A stretch of 64,000 nt of DNA. It comes from Phocaeicola faecalis. GTDB taxonomy: Bacteria; Bacteroidota; Bacteroidia; Bacteroidales; Bacteroidaceae. Of the stretch, positions 7,733-16,408 are shown one piece after another (positions within the stretch are counted from its first letter, which is position 1; the number at the start of each line of letters is the position of its first letter). The notes under the pieces were generated by a model that ran no database searches, was not told the origin of the DNA, and saw nothing but the letters and a program-made list of their open reading frames with translations. Where the stretch lies: assembly GCF_021730445.1 (NCBI RefSeq), contig NZ_JADNRM010000011.1, forward strand, positions 17,120 to 81,119. The letters run 5' to 3'. The translations under genes and the position numbers were made by a program.

Positions 7733-7753
7733 ACATGACCATAACACGACATG

Positions 7754-7793
7754 AATTAAAATGGCTGCCCAGCAATGAACAGCCATTTTAATT
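7754..7793. terminator. Bidirectional terminator between convergent genes
   Basis: AATTAAAATGGCTG (7754-7767) pairs perfectly with CAGCCATTTTAATT (7780-7793) around a 12-base loop. It lies between the plus-strand propeller gene and the minus-strand PorV-like gene and can serve both. Confidence 0.85.
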
Positions 7794-7800
7794 TATACTA

Positions 7801-8781
7801 TCAGAAAGAATATCCAAGAGTCACCCAAAACGTATTTCGGAACGGACAGTCATCTGATGCAAACAGCCATGCAAAATCCAGATGTCCACCGTAGCGGTTC
7901 ATTCCTGCACCTACTGTAGCAAAACTATGATCTCCTTTTTCCTTGTCTCCATAATGATAACCACCCCGAAACATAAAATGCTCCGCCAACGTATATTCTG
8001 CTCCGGCACTTACATTCACTGCCTCCACATCCGAAGGGGCCAAGCGATAACCTAAATCGGCTGTCACCATCAAGCGGTGCATCTGTGAAAACGGTAAGTC
8101 GACCGAACCGCCCACTTTAGCCATCATCGGCAGAGACTCGCTGGACTTGGGATACTTTATCTTCGGTCCCAGATTGCTCACTTGTAATCCGGCAGTCCAA
8201 CTCGCACCTTCCATCCGGGCTATTGCCTTCCTGTAAAATGCACCCAAGTCAAAGGCGACCGTACTTGCTCCCTGGTCGTTGCCTACCTTTCCCATATCCG
8301 AATAGATATAACGAAAAGTAGCAGATACGGAAAGGTTCTTAATTACCTCACGGGCATACCCCACTTCAGCAGCCAGTTCCTTCGGACGTATACTCTCCCC
8401 TCCGGTCTCAAGGACACCTAACTTCGGATAGTTATAATAACGGAAACCCGCCAATATCACATTCTTCTCGTCTATCTTATAAAAACCTCCCAGCGTATGT
8501 AGCGAGTATCCTGACTGATAATCGCGCATCCATGGAGCATACGTATAAGAAGCACCACCCTGAGTATTCTTATCTGCCACAACAGTAGCACCATTCAAAA
8601 AGATGGCATTCTCATTGCCGGTGAGTGAAACACCTGCGCCAGCCAATGCAGCCGTACGAGCATCGGGCATAATAGTCAGGAAGTTGGCAGCTCCCGTATT
8701 GATAGCAGTTACTTCATCCTGCCCATAAGCACCGGCAACAAACATGCCCAAAGCTACTACACAAAATATTGCTTTCTTCAT
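7801..8781 (-). CDS. PorV/PorQ-family outer membrane beta-barrel protein
   Basis: The 326-residue protein has a cleavable signal (about residues 1-20, ending GAYGQ). It then shows a pattern typical of the PorV/PorQ (FadL-like) barrel: FLTIMPDARTAALAGAGVSL, followed by alternating amphipathic strands, and a C-terminus of aromatic pattern (FWVTLGYSF). PorV is the outer membrane shuttle of the type IX secretion system, which recognises C-terminal sorting domains. Here the gene lies 27 bp downstream of a protease that carries such a C-terminal domain, so a cargo-shuttle pair is plausible. Other type IX parts are not in this window. Confidence 0.8.
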   Translation of the reverse strand: MKKAIFCVVALGMFVAGAYGQDEVTAINTGAANFLTIMPDARTAALAGAGVSLTGNENAIFLNGATVVADKNTQGGASYTYAPWMRDYQSGYSLHTLGGFYKIDEKNVILAGFRYYNYPKLGVLETGGESIRPKELAAEVGYAREVIKNLSVSATFRYIYSDMGKVGNDQGASTVAFDLGAFYRKAIARMEGASWTAGLQVSNLGPKIKYPKSSESLPMMAKVGGSVDLPFSQMHRLMVTADLGYRLAPSDVEAVNVSAGAEYTLAEHFMFRGGYHYGDKEKGDHSFATVGAGMNRYGGHLDFAWLFASDDCPFRNTFWVTLGYSF

Positions 8782-8808
8782 ATTTTACTATTTCTTTTTT
8801 CTACCGGA

Positions 8809-10614
8809 TTAATATTTAATAAAGTTTTGTTTCATCGTATGACCGTTGCATTGATATTCCATCGTGTAATATCCGGCAGCCAACTTGCTTACATCTATTG
8901 TTGTCATAGACATCGCCATCACTCCCCTCTTCGCATCAAGTACCTTCCCGCCCGTACTGTTATAAATAATGATACGTGCATTACCGGCCAACTGATAGTT
9001 CACCCAAAAGAGCAAACTTCCATCACTTACTTTATTGTTTTTCAAAGTCAACGTCGGTGTCTCATCCGTCACCTCAATATTCAATGCCGCAGCAGCGTCT
9101 ACACAACCATAGCCAAGCTGTCCGGCATATTTCAGATTATAAGCATCTACATCATAGGCACTCTTGAAGAGTATTTCTTTCAGCCTATCAGGAGTAAATT
9201 CCCTCTCGCTCAATCCATATTTCTGAATAACCAAAGCCGCTACCCCCGACACCATCGGACAAGCCATAGAAGTTCCACTCATATCCCCATAAGAAGAATT
9301 ATGAATAGTACTATACACCATCCCATTACCATTCAGGTTACCTCCTGGAGCCGAAATATCAATGTATGAACCATAATTGGAATAAGAAGCCTTCGTATAG
9401 TCCGGAGCAATGGCAGCCACCGACACTACCGGCTCATAATCAGCCGGAGAAGCCGTACCGGGGTTAGACACATTATCATTGCCTGCAGCAAAGATAACAA
9501 TGCCGCCTTTCATCGGGCTGTCAGGCAACTGGTTACCATCATTGTCGCACCCGGCATATTTAATAAAATAGTCAATTGCTTCCTTATCCGCAGGATCAAT
9601 ATATGAGGTGCTGGTAGTGGTCGTATTGTATCCCCAACTGTTTTGACTGATAACCGCTCCATTATCGGCACCATATTTAATGGCCGCAGCCGTATTATTG
9701 GAGCCTACAGAGCCCAGCACTTGAGTACACATCAGTCTCACGCCACTTCCCGCAGTACCGTTTCCTCCTGCTATTCCGGCAATTCCCCTACCGTTATTTC
9801 CACTTGCTGCAATGATTCCCGCCACATGCGTAGCATGTTTCATGGGAGTTAGTTTGCCTGAATCATACATGAAATTATAGCCATTCACATCATCTATATA
9901 ACCATTCTCGTCATCATCGATACCGTTTCCGGGGATTTCTCCTTCGTTCACCCATATATTATCCACCAAATCGGGATGGTTCACCTGGATGCCTCCGTCC
10001 ATCACTGCAACAATAATACGGGGATCCCCGGTACATTCTTTCCAGGCATCAGACACCCGGATATCAGCACCCGGTTGTTGCCACGCCTCTGTACCCGGAT
10101 TTTCCAGATACCACTGCTTGTCAATAAAAGTATCATTGAAATCAATGGCACGCCAAACCGATTCATTCATACCCAAAGATCTCACCTTCACAATAGGTGC
10201 AGCTATTTCTATCCCTTCCAGAACCGAAACCTCACCGGCCGCACGCGCCACAGAAACATCCTCCGAATACCAGACATCATACCATAAATGCAATCCCTCA
10301 CGGCGTGTACGTTCTTCATATTTTCCAGCATGGGGAAAAGTACGTTCCATGCGGGTTATTTTCAATGCCGATGCAGAACGGCCTATCATTTTAATTCGTG
10401 CAGATATACCGCCGTCAGCGCTTCGCTCACTCAAATCTCCGGCAGGTTCCTCTTTCAGTTTAATGCGCATACGTCCCTGTACAACATCATTTTCAGATAG
10501 TCCCAGCTCAGCAAGATTTATTTCCGGCCCATTGTCCGGCAGACTGACCTCTTCCTCCTGATGACAAGAATAGAGGAGAGAAACAGACAGCAAGAATGGA
10601 ATTATTCTTTTCAT
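8809..10614 (-). CDS. Subtilisin-family (S8) lipoprotein protease with T9SS-like C-terminal domain
   Basis: This 601-residue protein starts with a lipoprotein signal (LLSVSLLYSC, Cys17) and a propeptide-like region (to about residue 165). The S8 catalytic domain follows, with Asp206 (AVMDGGI), His260 (KHATHVAGI, where the usual HGTH reads HATH), an oxyanion Asn in AAGND, and Ser449 (MSGTSMACP). The last 80 residues form a beta-sandwich ending in AGYYTMEYQCNGH and IKY, resembling a Por secretion/type A sorting domain. It is the first gene of an operon with the PorV-like protein. Its substrate is unknown. A lipoprotein signal together with a sorting domain on one chain is odd. Confidence 0.85.
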   Translation of the reverse strand: MKRIIPFLLSVSLLYSCHQEEEVSLPDNGPEINLAELGLSENDVVQGRMRIKLKEEPAGDLSERSADGGISARIKMIGRSASALKITRMERTFPHAGKYEERTRREGLHLWYDVWYSEDVSVARAAGEVSVLEGIEIAAPIVKVRSLGMNESVWRAIDFNDTFIDKQWYLENPGTEAWQQPGADIRVSDAWKECTGDPRIIVAVMDGGIQVNHPDLVDNIWVNEGEIPGNGIDDDENGYIDDVNGYNFMYDSGKLTPMKHATHVAGIIAASGNNGRGIAGIAGGNGTAGSGVRLMCTQVLGSVGSNNTAAAIKYGADNGAVISQNSWGYNTTTTSTSYIDPADKEAIDYFIKYAGCDNDGNQLPDSPMKGGIVIFAAGNDNVSNPGTASPADYEPVVSVAAIAPDYTKASYSNYGSYIDISAPGGNLNGNGMVYSTIHNSSYGDMSGTSMACPMVSGVAALVIQKYGLSEREFTPDRLKEILFKSAYDVDAYNLKYAGQLGYGCVDAAAALNIEVTDETPTLTLKNNKVSDGSLLFWVNYQLAGNARIIIYNSTGGKVLDAKRGVMAMSMTTIDVSKLAAGYYTMEYQCNGHTMKQNFIKY

Positions 10615-10666
10615 TGTATCTTTTTTATGTATAATAATCTACGATAAAACTTATAGTTGGAAGTTG

Positions 10667-10674
10667 CAAATATA
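10667..10674 (-). promoter_or_regulatory. Possible -7 box for the S8 protease operon
   Basis: The minus strand reads TATATTTG, an exact TAnnTTTG match, about 53 bp upstream of the protease start. No -33 TTTG is seen at the usual spacing. Confidence 0.45.
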
Positions 10675-10727
10675 TGCTTTTTTCTTCATTCTTACGACTT
10701 TACCTATCAAAATAATTACGTTCACCC

Positions 10728-10743
10728 AATGAAACGACTTAGG
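10728..10743 (-). repeat. Fossil fragment of the palindromic repeat element
   Basis: AATGAAACGACTTAGG is the exact complement of a 16-base stretch in element copy A (257-272). It is followed by AGTCCGACTAA, which also recalls the adjacent part of the element. No 22-bp units remain. Confidence 0.4.
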
Positions 10744-10818
10744 AAGTCCGACTAATATCAGAATGAGCCTAAAGATATAATCAACAATTCAGGAAGAAAA
10801 CAAAATGTATAATATAAA

Positions 10819-10851
10819 ATTAGCGTTATGACTGTCTCAACCATAACGCTA
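10819..10851 (-). terminator. Terminator after the patatin gene
   Basis: TAGCGTTATG (10821-10830) pairs perfectly with CATAACGCTA (10842-10851). On the minus strand the stem is followed by ATTTTATATT, so it would end the patatin transcript. Confidence 0.65.
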
Positions 10852-10891
10852 CCTTATAGAATATATTCATTCAAAAGTTTCCCCGATACAT

Positions 10892-11746
10892 TTACTTCTC
10901 CAGCAACAGCTTTTCCTCAAATATCTTTTTCGCACAGCTATACCCTTCGTTATACAAATCGGTCAGCTTTTTGATATCCGTTTCAATCCGGTCGACTTCC
11001 ATGGGTCTGTGAGGACGTATCACTATAATCCGACCTTCATCCTCCAACTTCTCAACCAGTTCCAGCTGTTCATTATAAACGCGGCAACGCTTGCTGAGCA
11101 CCACTCTCAGACGAGGATATTTCTTATAAATGAAATGAGGTATCTTGATATCCCTTCCCTTTTTACGGTAACCGCGATTACGGGTGAGCACTACTACATT
11201 CTTTTCATATCCCTGTTCAAAAGCCCGCATCACGGGAATGGAATCAATAATTCCGCCATCGAGCATAGGTACACTGTCCACATAAGCAATAGGACATACA
11301 TACGGCAAACTGCTGGATGCCTTGGCTATGTCTATAATACGTTTCCGGTCATGCTTCTCTTCCAAGTAACAGGCACGCCCTGTATGGCAGTTAGTAGTCA
11401 CCATTTCGAAACGTGCCGGATTCTTTTCGTAGGTTTCATAATCGTATGGAAGAATCTCTTTAGGAAAATGCTCGTAAAGCAATTCTTGGTCAAGAATGCT
11501 ATGTTTGCTCCACAGATGCTTGATACCGATGTAATGATACTTATCCAGTAAATCGATATTGCTGAATTTTGCACGTCCCCGCTGACGGGACATATACGAA
11601 AGCCCGTTGCACGCGCCTGCCGATACTCCTACTCCGTAAGAAAACCAGATTTCGTTGTCCATCAAATAATCCAGTACGCCACAGGTAAATACTCCGCGCA
11701 TACCTCCTCCTTCTAATACCAGTCCTGTTTTATCGTCTATTTTCAT
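10892..11746 (-). CDS. Patatin-like phospholipase
   Basis: This 284-residue protein is a predicted serine lipid acyl hydrolase. It has the oxyanion loop GGGMRG (residues 13-18), the nucleophile elbow GVSAG (Ser42) and the dyad Asp163 in DGG, as in bacterial patatins of the RssA/YlbK type. There is no signal peptide, so it is probably cytoplasmic or membrane-associated. The ATG giving MKIDDKTG is preferred over a TTG four codons earlier. A TTTG-N18-TAACTTTG promoter precedes it. It is transcribed alone; the physiological lipid is unknown. Confidence 0.88.
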   Translation of the reverse strand: MKIDDKTGLVLEGGGMRGVFTCGVLDYLMDNEIWFSYGVGVSAGACNGLSYMSRQRGRAKFSNIDLLDKYHYIGIKHLWSKHSILDQELLYEHFPKEILPYDYETYEKNPARFEMVTTNCHTGRACYLEEKHDRKRIIDIAKASSSLPYVCPIAYVDSVPMLDGGIIDSIPVMRAFEQGYEKNVVVLTRNRGYRKKGRDIKIPHFIYKKYPRLRVVLSKRCRVYNEQLELVEKLEDEGRIIVIRPHRPMEVDRIETDIKKLTDLYNEGYSCAKKIFEEKLLLEK

Positions 11747-11789
11747 AATCAAAGTCAAGGAACAAACAGCTTCCCATTAAAGTTCGACA

Positions 11790-11819
11790 CAAAGTTATCT
11801 TTTTCGGCGAACATCCAAA
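11790..11819 (-). promoter_or_regulatory. Bacteroides-type promoter for the patatin gene
   Basis: On the minus strand TTTG (11819-11816) is followed after 18 bp by TAACTTTG (11797-11790), about 43 bp from the start codon. The -7 match is exact; the spacing is one base short of the common 19. Confidence 0.65.
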
Positions 11820-11836
11820 CATCTTTTCTTCAAAAA

Positions 11837-13363
11837 TTATTTCGCTATAAAGAAAGGTCTCAACTCATTTTCATTCTTATCTATAGGATAGAGAGCCTTT
11901 TCCATCTCCAGTCTTTTTACCATCAATCCAAACAATTCCTTCGCCTTTTTCAGCTCCGATTTTGCCACATCATTCTTCTCATAGGGATCTGCCGACAGAT
12001 TAAACAGTTTATAATAAGGAGCCTCGGGATGTTCCGGGTTATAATAATAAATCAGTTTCCAATCGCCTTTGCGGTAGGAAGTGAAATAACTGCCACGGTG
12101 TTCGTGAGGGAAATGCATCAGGAAATCATCTCGATGTGCTTTATCCTTCTTACCTGCTATCATTTTTCCAAGGGTGGAACCATCCAATATATGATTTTCC
12201 GGTGCTTTTACTCCGGCAACAGATAATACGGTAGGATAAATATCCATCACTGTCCCCATCTGTGTCTGTATGGCATTTTGTGCGACGGGAAAAGCTTTCT
12301 GAAACTTATTGCCCGCATCGGGATGCGCCCAGGCAACAATGAAAGGCACTCTCACTCCGCCTTCATACTCCGAGCCTTTCTTGCCTTTAAAGGGTGCTGA
12401 TGAGCCATAATCCGCCGCTCCTCCCAAAGGTGCATCCCCTCCATTATCACCCAAAAAGATAATCAATGTATTCTCAGCAATACCTAATTCTTCCAATTTA
12501 TCCATTAAATCACCCAATGATTTATCCATTCCTTCGATTAAAGTGGCAAAGGCACATGCCTGTTGGTCCTTCTCCGGGTCTGTGTAATGTCCTATAAACC
12601 GCTCGTCCGTCTCAAAAGGAGAATGAACAGCATAATGAGCCATATTCAGGTAAAAAGGCCGCTTTTCGGCAACCGCTTTCTCTATTTCTTTATCCGCCTC
12701 CAATGTCAGCGCATCGCTCAAGAAAGTCTTGGTATGGAAATATTGTTCCAAATCGGGAACAGCCCGAGACTTTGCTCCTTTTATCGCCCCATAACCGTTT
12801 TCTCCATGATAACTGCCCGGACTGCCGATGGCAGAACCGGCTATATTAACCTCAAAGCCCAAATTCTTCGGATTGGCTCCTTCACTGCCGATACAACCGA
12901 AATGTGCTTTACCGACATGAATAGTCTTATAACCGGCCTGTTCCAGCACATAAGGATAAATAATACTGTTACGTGTCAGTCCTTTCCAATTCCAGTCCAA
13001 TGGTCCATAAGGGGTACGATTGTTATCCTCCGGCTTAATCCAATTTGTAGTACGGTGTCGGGCTGCATTCTGCCCCGTCATGATAGAAGCTCTTGAAGGA
13101 GAACTCACACTCTGAGCATAAAAAGTGGAAAAACGAATTCCCTGTTGGGCAAGGCGTTCCATATTAGGAGTGCGATACCATTCATTTAACGGCTGCTTCA
13201 CCGCATTTCCATGATGGTCTGTCACAAAAGGAACAGAGGTATCCATCAACCCCATATCATCCACAATAAATACTACGATATTGGGACGGTCTTGTGCATT
13301 CATCATCGAAAAACAAACACCACAAAAGGCTCCCGATAGACTTCGGCTTACAATTCTATTCAT
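11837..13363 (-). CDS. Sulfatase, serine-type (S1 family)
   Basis: This 508-residue exported sulfatase hydrolyses a sulfate ester of an unidentified, probably host glycan, substrate. A signal-like N-terminus (about residues 1-23) precedes the metal-binding start PNIVVFIVDDMGL. The modification motif reads S-S-P-S-R (Ser87), so the formylglycine would be made from serine by an anaerobic maturation enzyme encoded elsewhere. Later motifs include NTLIIFLGDNGG and GKKGSEYEGGVRVPF. The start used is the ATG before the signal peptide; an earlier in-frame start adds 31 residues without signal character. No polysaccharide utilisation genes adjoin it. Confidence 0.85.
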   Translation of the reverse strand: MNRIVSRSLSGAFCGVCFSMMNAQDRPNIVVFIVDDMGLMDTSVPFVTDHHGNAVKQPLNEWYRTPNMERLAQQGIRFSTFYAQSVSSPSRASIMTGQNAARHRTTNWIKPEDNNRTPYGPLDWNWKGLTRNSIIYPYVLEQAGYKTIHVGKAHFGCIGSEGANPKNLGFEVNIAGSAIGSPGSYHGENGYGAIKGAKSRAVPDLEQYFHTKTFLSDALTLEADKEIEKAVAEKRPFYLNMAHYAVHSPFETDERFIGHYTDPEKDQQACAFATLIEGMDKSLGDLMDKLEELGIAENTLIIFLGDNGGDAPLGGAADYGSSAPFKGKKGSEYEGGVRVPFIVAWAHPDAGNKFQKAFPVAQNAIQTQMGTVMDIYPTVLSVAGVKAPENHILDGSTLGKMIAGKKDKAHRDDFLMHFPHEHRGSYFTSYRKGDWKLIYYYNPEHPEAPYYKLFNLSADPYEKNDVAKSELKKAKELFGLMVKRLEMEKALYPIDKNENELRPFFIAK

Positions 13364-13551
13364 TTTGTTAGTTATTAAGAGGTTAATAGAAGCGGACTTA
13401 ATAAAGATTTCATCGAAAAGACGCGGCAAGTTATTAAGAAATTCTCGTTTATACAAGAAAGAATCGAAAAATATGAAGGATAAACAAGCACAAAGTCGCG
13501 CGGTATGATTATTTTTTAAACATCAGCACGTGAATTTAAAATTATAATTGT

Positions 13552-13559
13552 TACATTTG
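13552..13559 (+). promoter_or_regulatory. Possible -7 box for the M24 peptidase gene
   Basis: TACATTTG matches TAnnTTTG, 39 bp upstream of the ATG at 13599. No -33 TTTG is seen. It lies downstream of an alternative start at 13548, supporting the later ATG. Confidence 0.45.
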
Positions 13560-13598
13560 CAAACAGTTCATAAATATTCAATTAAAATCGAGTTAACC

Positions 13599-14990
13599 AT
13601 GTTTGATTCTGCTATTTATAAAAACCGTCGGCAAGCACTGAGAAACAAAGTGCAAAACGGCCTTATCCTTATATTAGGCAATAACGAAGCCCCGGCAAAC
13701 TACCCGGACAATACATATAAATTTCGTCAGGACAGTTCTTTCCTCTATTTCTTCGGTCACTCTCATCCGGGATATGCAGGAATCATGGACGTTGAAGCAG
13801 GAGAAGATTATTTCTTTGGCAATGATGTAGATATGGATGACATTATCTGGATGGGGCCTCAACCGAGCGTCAAGGATTTGGCTGCACAGGTAGGTGTCCA
13901 GCAGAGTTATCCTTTTGCGCAACTGAAAGAAATGGTGGGAAAAGCCGTTGCACAAGGCCGAAAAATTCATTTCCTCCCTCCCTATCGTTACGACAATATG
14001 ATGCTGCTGGAAGAATTGACCGGTATCCGTGCTTCCATCGTTAAAAAATATGCTTCACTGGAACTAATCAAAGCTGTCGTTGCTTTGCGTTCTGTCAAAG
14101 AAGCCTGTGAAATAGAAGAAATTGACTTAGCTTGCAATATCGGCTATGAAATGCATACCGCTGCCATGCGTTTATGCAAACCGGGAGTAAAAGAACAATA
14201 TATTGCCGGAGTATTGGACGGCATCGCTTCTTCTTACGGAAGCATGACTTCTTTTGCCACTATCCTGACTCAGCACGGTGAAACATTGCACAACCACGAC
14301 CATAGCCACATTTTAGAAGTGGGACGCATGATGCTGACCGATGCGGGGGCAGAACGACTGAGCAATTATTGCTCCGACCATACCCGTACCGTTCCTGTCG
14401 GCGGAAAATTTGAAGGACGCCAAAAAGACGTATATAATATAGTATTGGCTTGCCATGACAGAGCATTGGAAATTGCCCGACCGGGCATCACTTATATGTC
14501 CGTGCATCAAGAAGTATGTAAAGTTCTGGCACAAGGACTGAAAGACTTAGGACTGATGAAAGGCAATATAGACGAAGCTGTTGCAGCCGGTGCGCATGCC
14601 TTGTTCCTCCCTCACGGCCTGGGACACATGATGGGACTAGATGTACATGATATGGAAGACTTGGGACAGATTTATGTCGGCTATGACGATGAAGTGCGTC
14701 CTTCGTCACAATTCGGACTTGCTTCTTTGCGCATGGGACGCCGTCTGCAAGAAGGTTTCGTTATCACAGACGAACCGGGCTGTTACTTTATTCCCGCTCT
14801 CATCGACAAATGGAGAGCCGAGAAAATGCATACCGACTTCCTGAACTATGATGCGATTGACAAATTCAAAGACTTCGGCGGTATCCGTTTGGAAGATGAT
14901 ATTCTGATTACTCCCGAAGGCTCCCGCTTTACCGGAGAGAAACGTATCCCTATTACTATCGATGAGGTAGAAGCAATTATGAATGAATAA
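13599..14990 (+). CDS. pepP: Xaa-Pro aminopeptidase (M24B, PepP-like)
   Basis: This 463-residue metallopeptidase removes N-terminal residues ahead of proline. An aminopeptidase-P N-terminal domain (about residues 1-155) is followed by the pita-bread domain. The five metal ligands are visible: the two Asp in LTDAGAERL and SDHTR, His in LPHGLGHMMGLDVHD, Glu in DEPGCYF and Glu in IRLEDD. There is no signal peptide, so it is cytoplasmic. It is 33 bp upstream of an exported C1 peptidase, and the pair may share a transcript for peptide use. Confidence 0.92.
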   Translation: MFDSAIYKNRRQALRNKVQNGLILILGNNEAPANYPDNTYKFRQDSSFLYFFGHSHPGYAGIMDVEAGEDYFFGNDVDMDDIIWMGPQPSVKDLAAQVGVQQSYPFAQLKEMVGKAVAQGRKIHFLPPYRYDNMMLLEELTGIRASIVKKYASLELIKAVVALRSVKEACEIEEIDLACNIGYEMHTAAMRLCKPGVKEQYIAGVLDGIASSYGSMTSFATILTQHGETLHNHDHSHILEVGRMMLTDAGAERLSNYCSDHTRTVPVGGKFEGRQKDVYNIVLACHDRALEIARPGITYMSVHQEVCKVLAQGLKDLGLMKGNIDEAVAAGAHALFLPHGLGHMMGLDVHDMEDLGQIYVGYDDEVRPSSQFGLASLRMGRRLQEGFVITDEPGCYFIPALIDKWRAEKMHTDFLNYDAIDKFKDFGGIRLEDDILITPEGSRFTGEKRIPITIDEVEAIMNE

Positions 14991-15023
14991 TAATTTAATA
15001 TCAAACAAAACTATTATCACTGA

Positions 15024-16232
15024 ATGAAAAGATTTACATTACTCGCCGCAATTGGACTCGTCAGCATGAGTCTGTCGGCTCAAGAAGCAAAAGAAGAACC
15101 CAAAGAAGAAGGATTCGTATTTACTACCGTAAAGGAACTTCCTATTACTTCTATTAAGAACCAAAGTCGTGCAGGAACTTGCTGGTGTTACTCAAGTATG
15201 GCCTTTTTGGAATCAGAATTACTCCGCATGGGAAAAGGCGAATACGACCTGTCTGAAATGTATATCGTACATCAAACTTATCTCGACCGTGCCGATGCAG
15301 CCGTGCGTACTCACGGAGATGTATCTTTCTCACAAGGAGGTTCTTTTTATGACGTACTGTATGGCATGAAGAAATTCGGCTTGGTACCTGAAGAAGAAAT
15401 GCGTCCGGGTGTGATGTATGGAGATACATTAAGCAACCATACAGAACTGACAGCCGTATCTGACGCTGTTGTCGCTGCTATCGCAAAAGGAAAGCACCGC
15501 TCGCTCCAAACAGACGAAAACCGCAAACCGTTGTGGAAGAAAGCCATCGCTGCCATTCATGACATTTATTTGGGTGAATGCCCCGAAAAGTTCACTTACA
15601 AAGGGAAAGAATATACTCCTCAGTCATTCTACGAATCAACCGGACTGAATCCTGACGATTACATTTCATTGACTTCTTATACTCACCATCCGTTCTACGA
15701 ACCGTTTGTTCTTGAAATTCAAGACAACTGGCGTTGGGGACAATCTTATAACTTGCCTATCGACGAACTGATGGAAGTATTTGACAATGCCATCAATACC
15801 GGCTATACTATTGCATGGGGTTCCGACGTCAGCGAACAAGGATTTACCCGCGATGGTATCGCAGTGATGCCCGATGCTGAAAAAGTACAAGAGTTGAGTG
15901 GCTCGGACATGGCACACTGGCTGAAAATGAAACCGGAAGAAAAGAAACTGAACAGCAAACCGCAGCCTCAGAAATGGTGTACTCAAGAAGAACGCCAAGA
16001 AGCATACGACAACTGGGAAACGACCGATGACCACGGAATGCAGATTTACGGTATCGCCAAAGACCAAGATGGAAACGAATACTATATGGTAAAGAACTCT
16101 TGGGGCAAAGCCGGCAAATATAACGGTGTGTGGTATGCATCAAAAGCATTCGTGCGCTACAAAACCATGAATATCGTTGTCAACAAGAAAGCACTTCCTA
16201 AAGAAATCGCTAAAAAGTTAGGTATTAAATAA
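15024..16232 (+). CDS. C1-family cysteine aminopeptidase (bleomycin hydrolase/PepC-like), exported
   Basis: The 402-residue protein has a signal peptide (about residues 1-19, ending LSAQ) and the papain-type catalytic set in bleomycin hydrolase order: Gln47 (KNQSRAGTC), Cys53, His337 (DDHGMQ) and Asn358 (KNSWG). The long insert between Cys and His matches PepC-like enzymes. The usual bacterial PepC is cytoplasmic; this one carries an export signal, as in other Bacteroides C1 peptidases. It lies 33 bp after the M24 peptidase and ends at a strong terminator. Confidence 0.88.
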   Translation: MKRFTLLAAIGLVSMSLSAQEAKEEPKEEGFVFTTVKELPITSIKNQSRAGTCWCYSSMAFLESELLRMGKGEYDLSEMYIVHQTYLDRADAAVRTHGDVSFSQGGSFYDVLYGMKKFGLVPEEEMRPGVMYGDTLSNHTELTAVSDAVVAAIAKGKHRSLQTDENRKPLWKKAIAAIHDIYLGECPEKFTYKGKEYTPQSFYESTGLNPDDYISLTSYTHHPFYEPFVLEIQDNWRWGQSYNLPIDELMEVFDNAINTGYTIAWGSDVSEQGFTRDGIAVMPDAEKVQELSGSDMAHWLKMKPEEKKLNSKPQPQKWCTQEERQEAYDNWETTDDHGMQIYGIAKDQDGNEYYMVKNSWGKAGKYNGVWYASKAFVRYKTMNIVVNKKALPKEIAKKLGIK

Positions 16233-16262
16233 TACTGTAATATACTAGTATTTAAAGCACTA

Positions 16263-16305
16263 CCGTTAATTCCGTAAAAATATATACGGAATTAACGGCT
16301 TTTTT
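16263..16305 (+). terminator. Terminator after the C1 peptidase gene
   Basis: CCGTTAATTCCGTA (16263-16276) pairs perfectly with TACGGAATTAACGG (16285-16298), followed by CTTTTTT. Confidence 0.88.
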
Positions 16306-16408
16306 ATTTGTTTTTTCCTAACTTTACGGATTGATTGGAGACCACCTGAAACAGATAAAAGTGAGGTCTCCTCATGTGAGAAGAAAAAAGAAAAAAATAA
16401 TATATAAA

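Noticed and set aside
16331-16408. TTG start for recJ
   Set aside because: It adds basic residues with no match to RecJ; the ATG at 16409 is the natural start.
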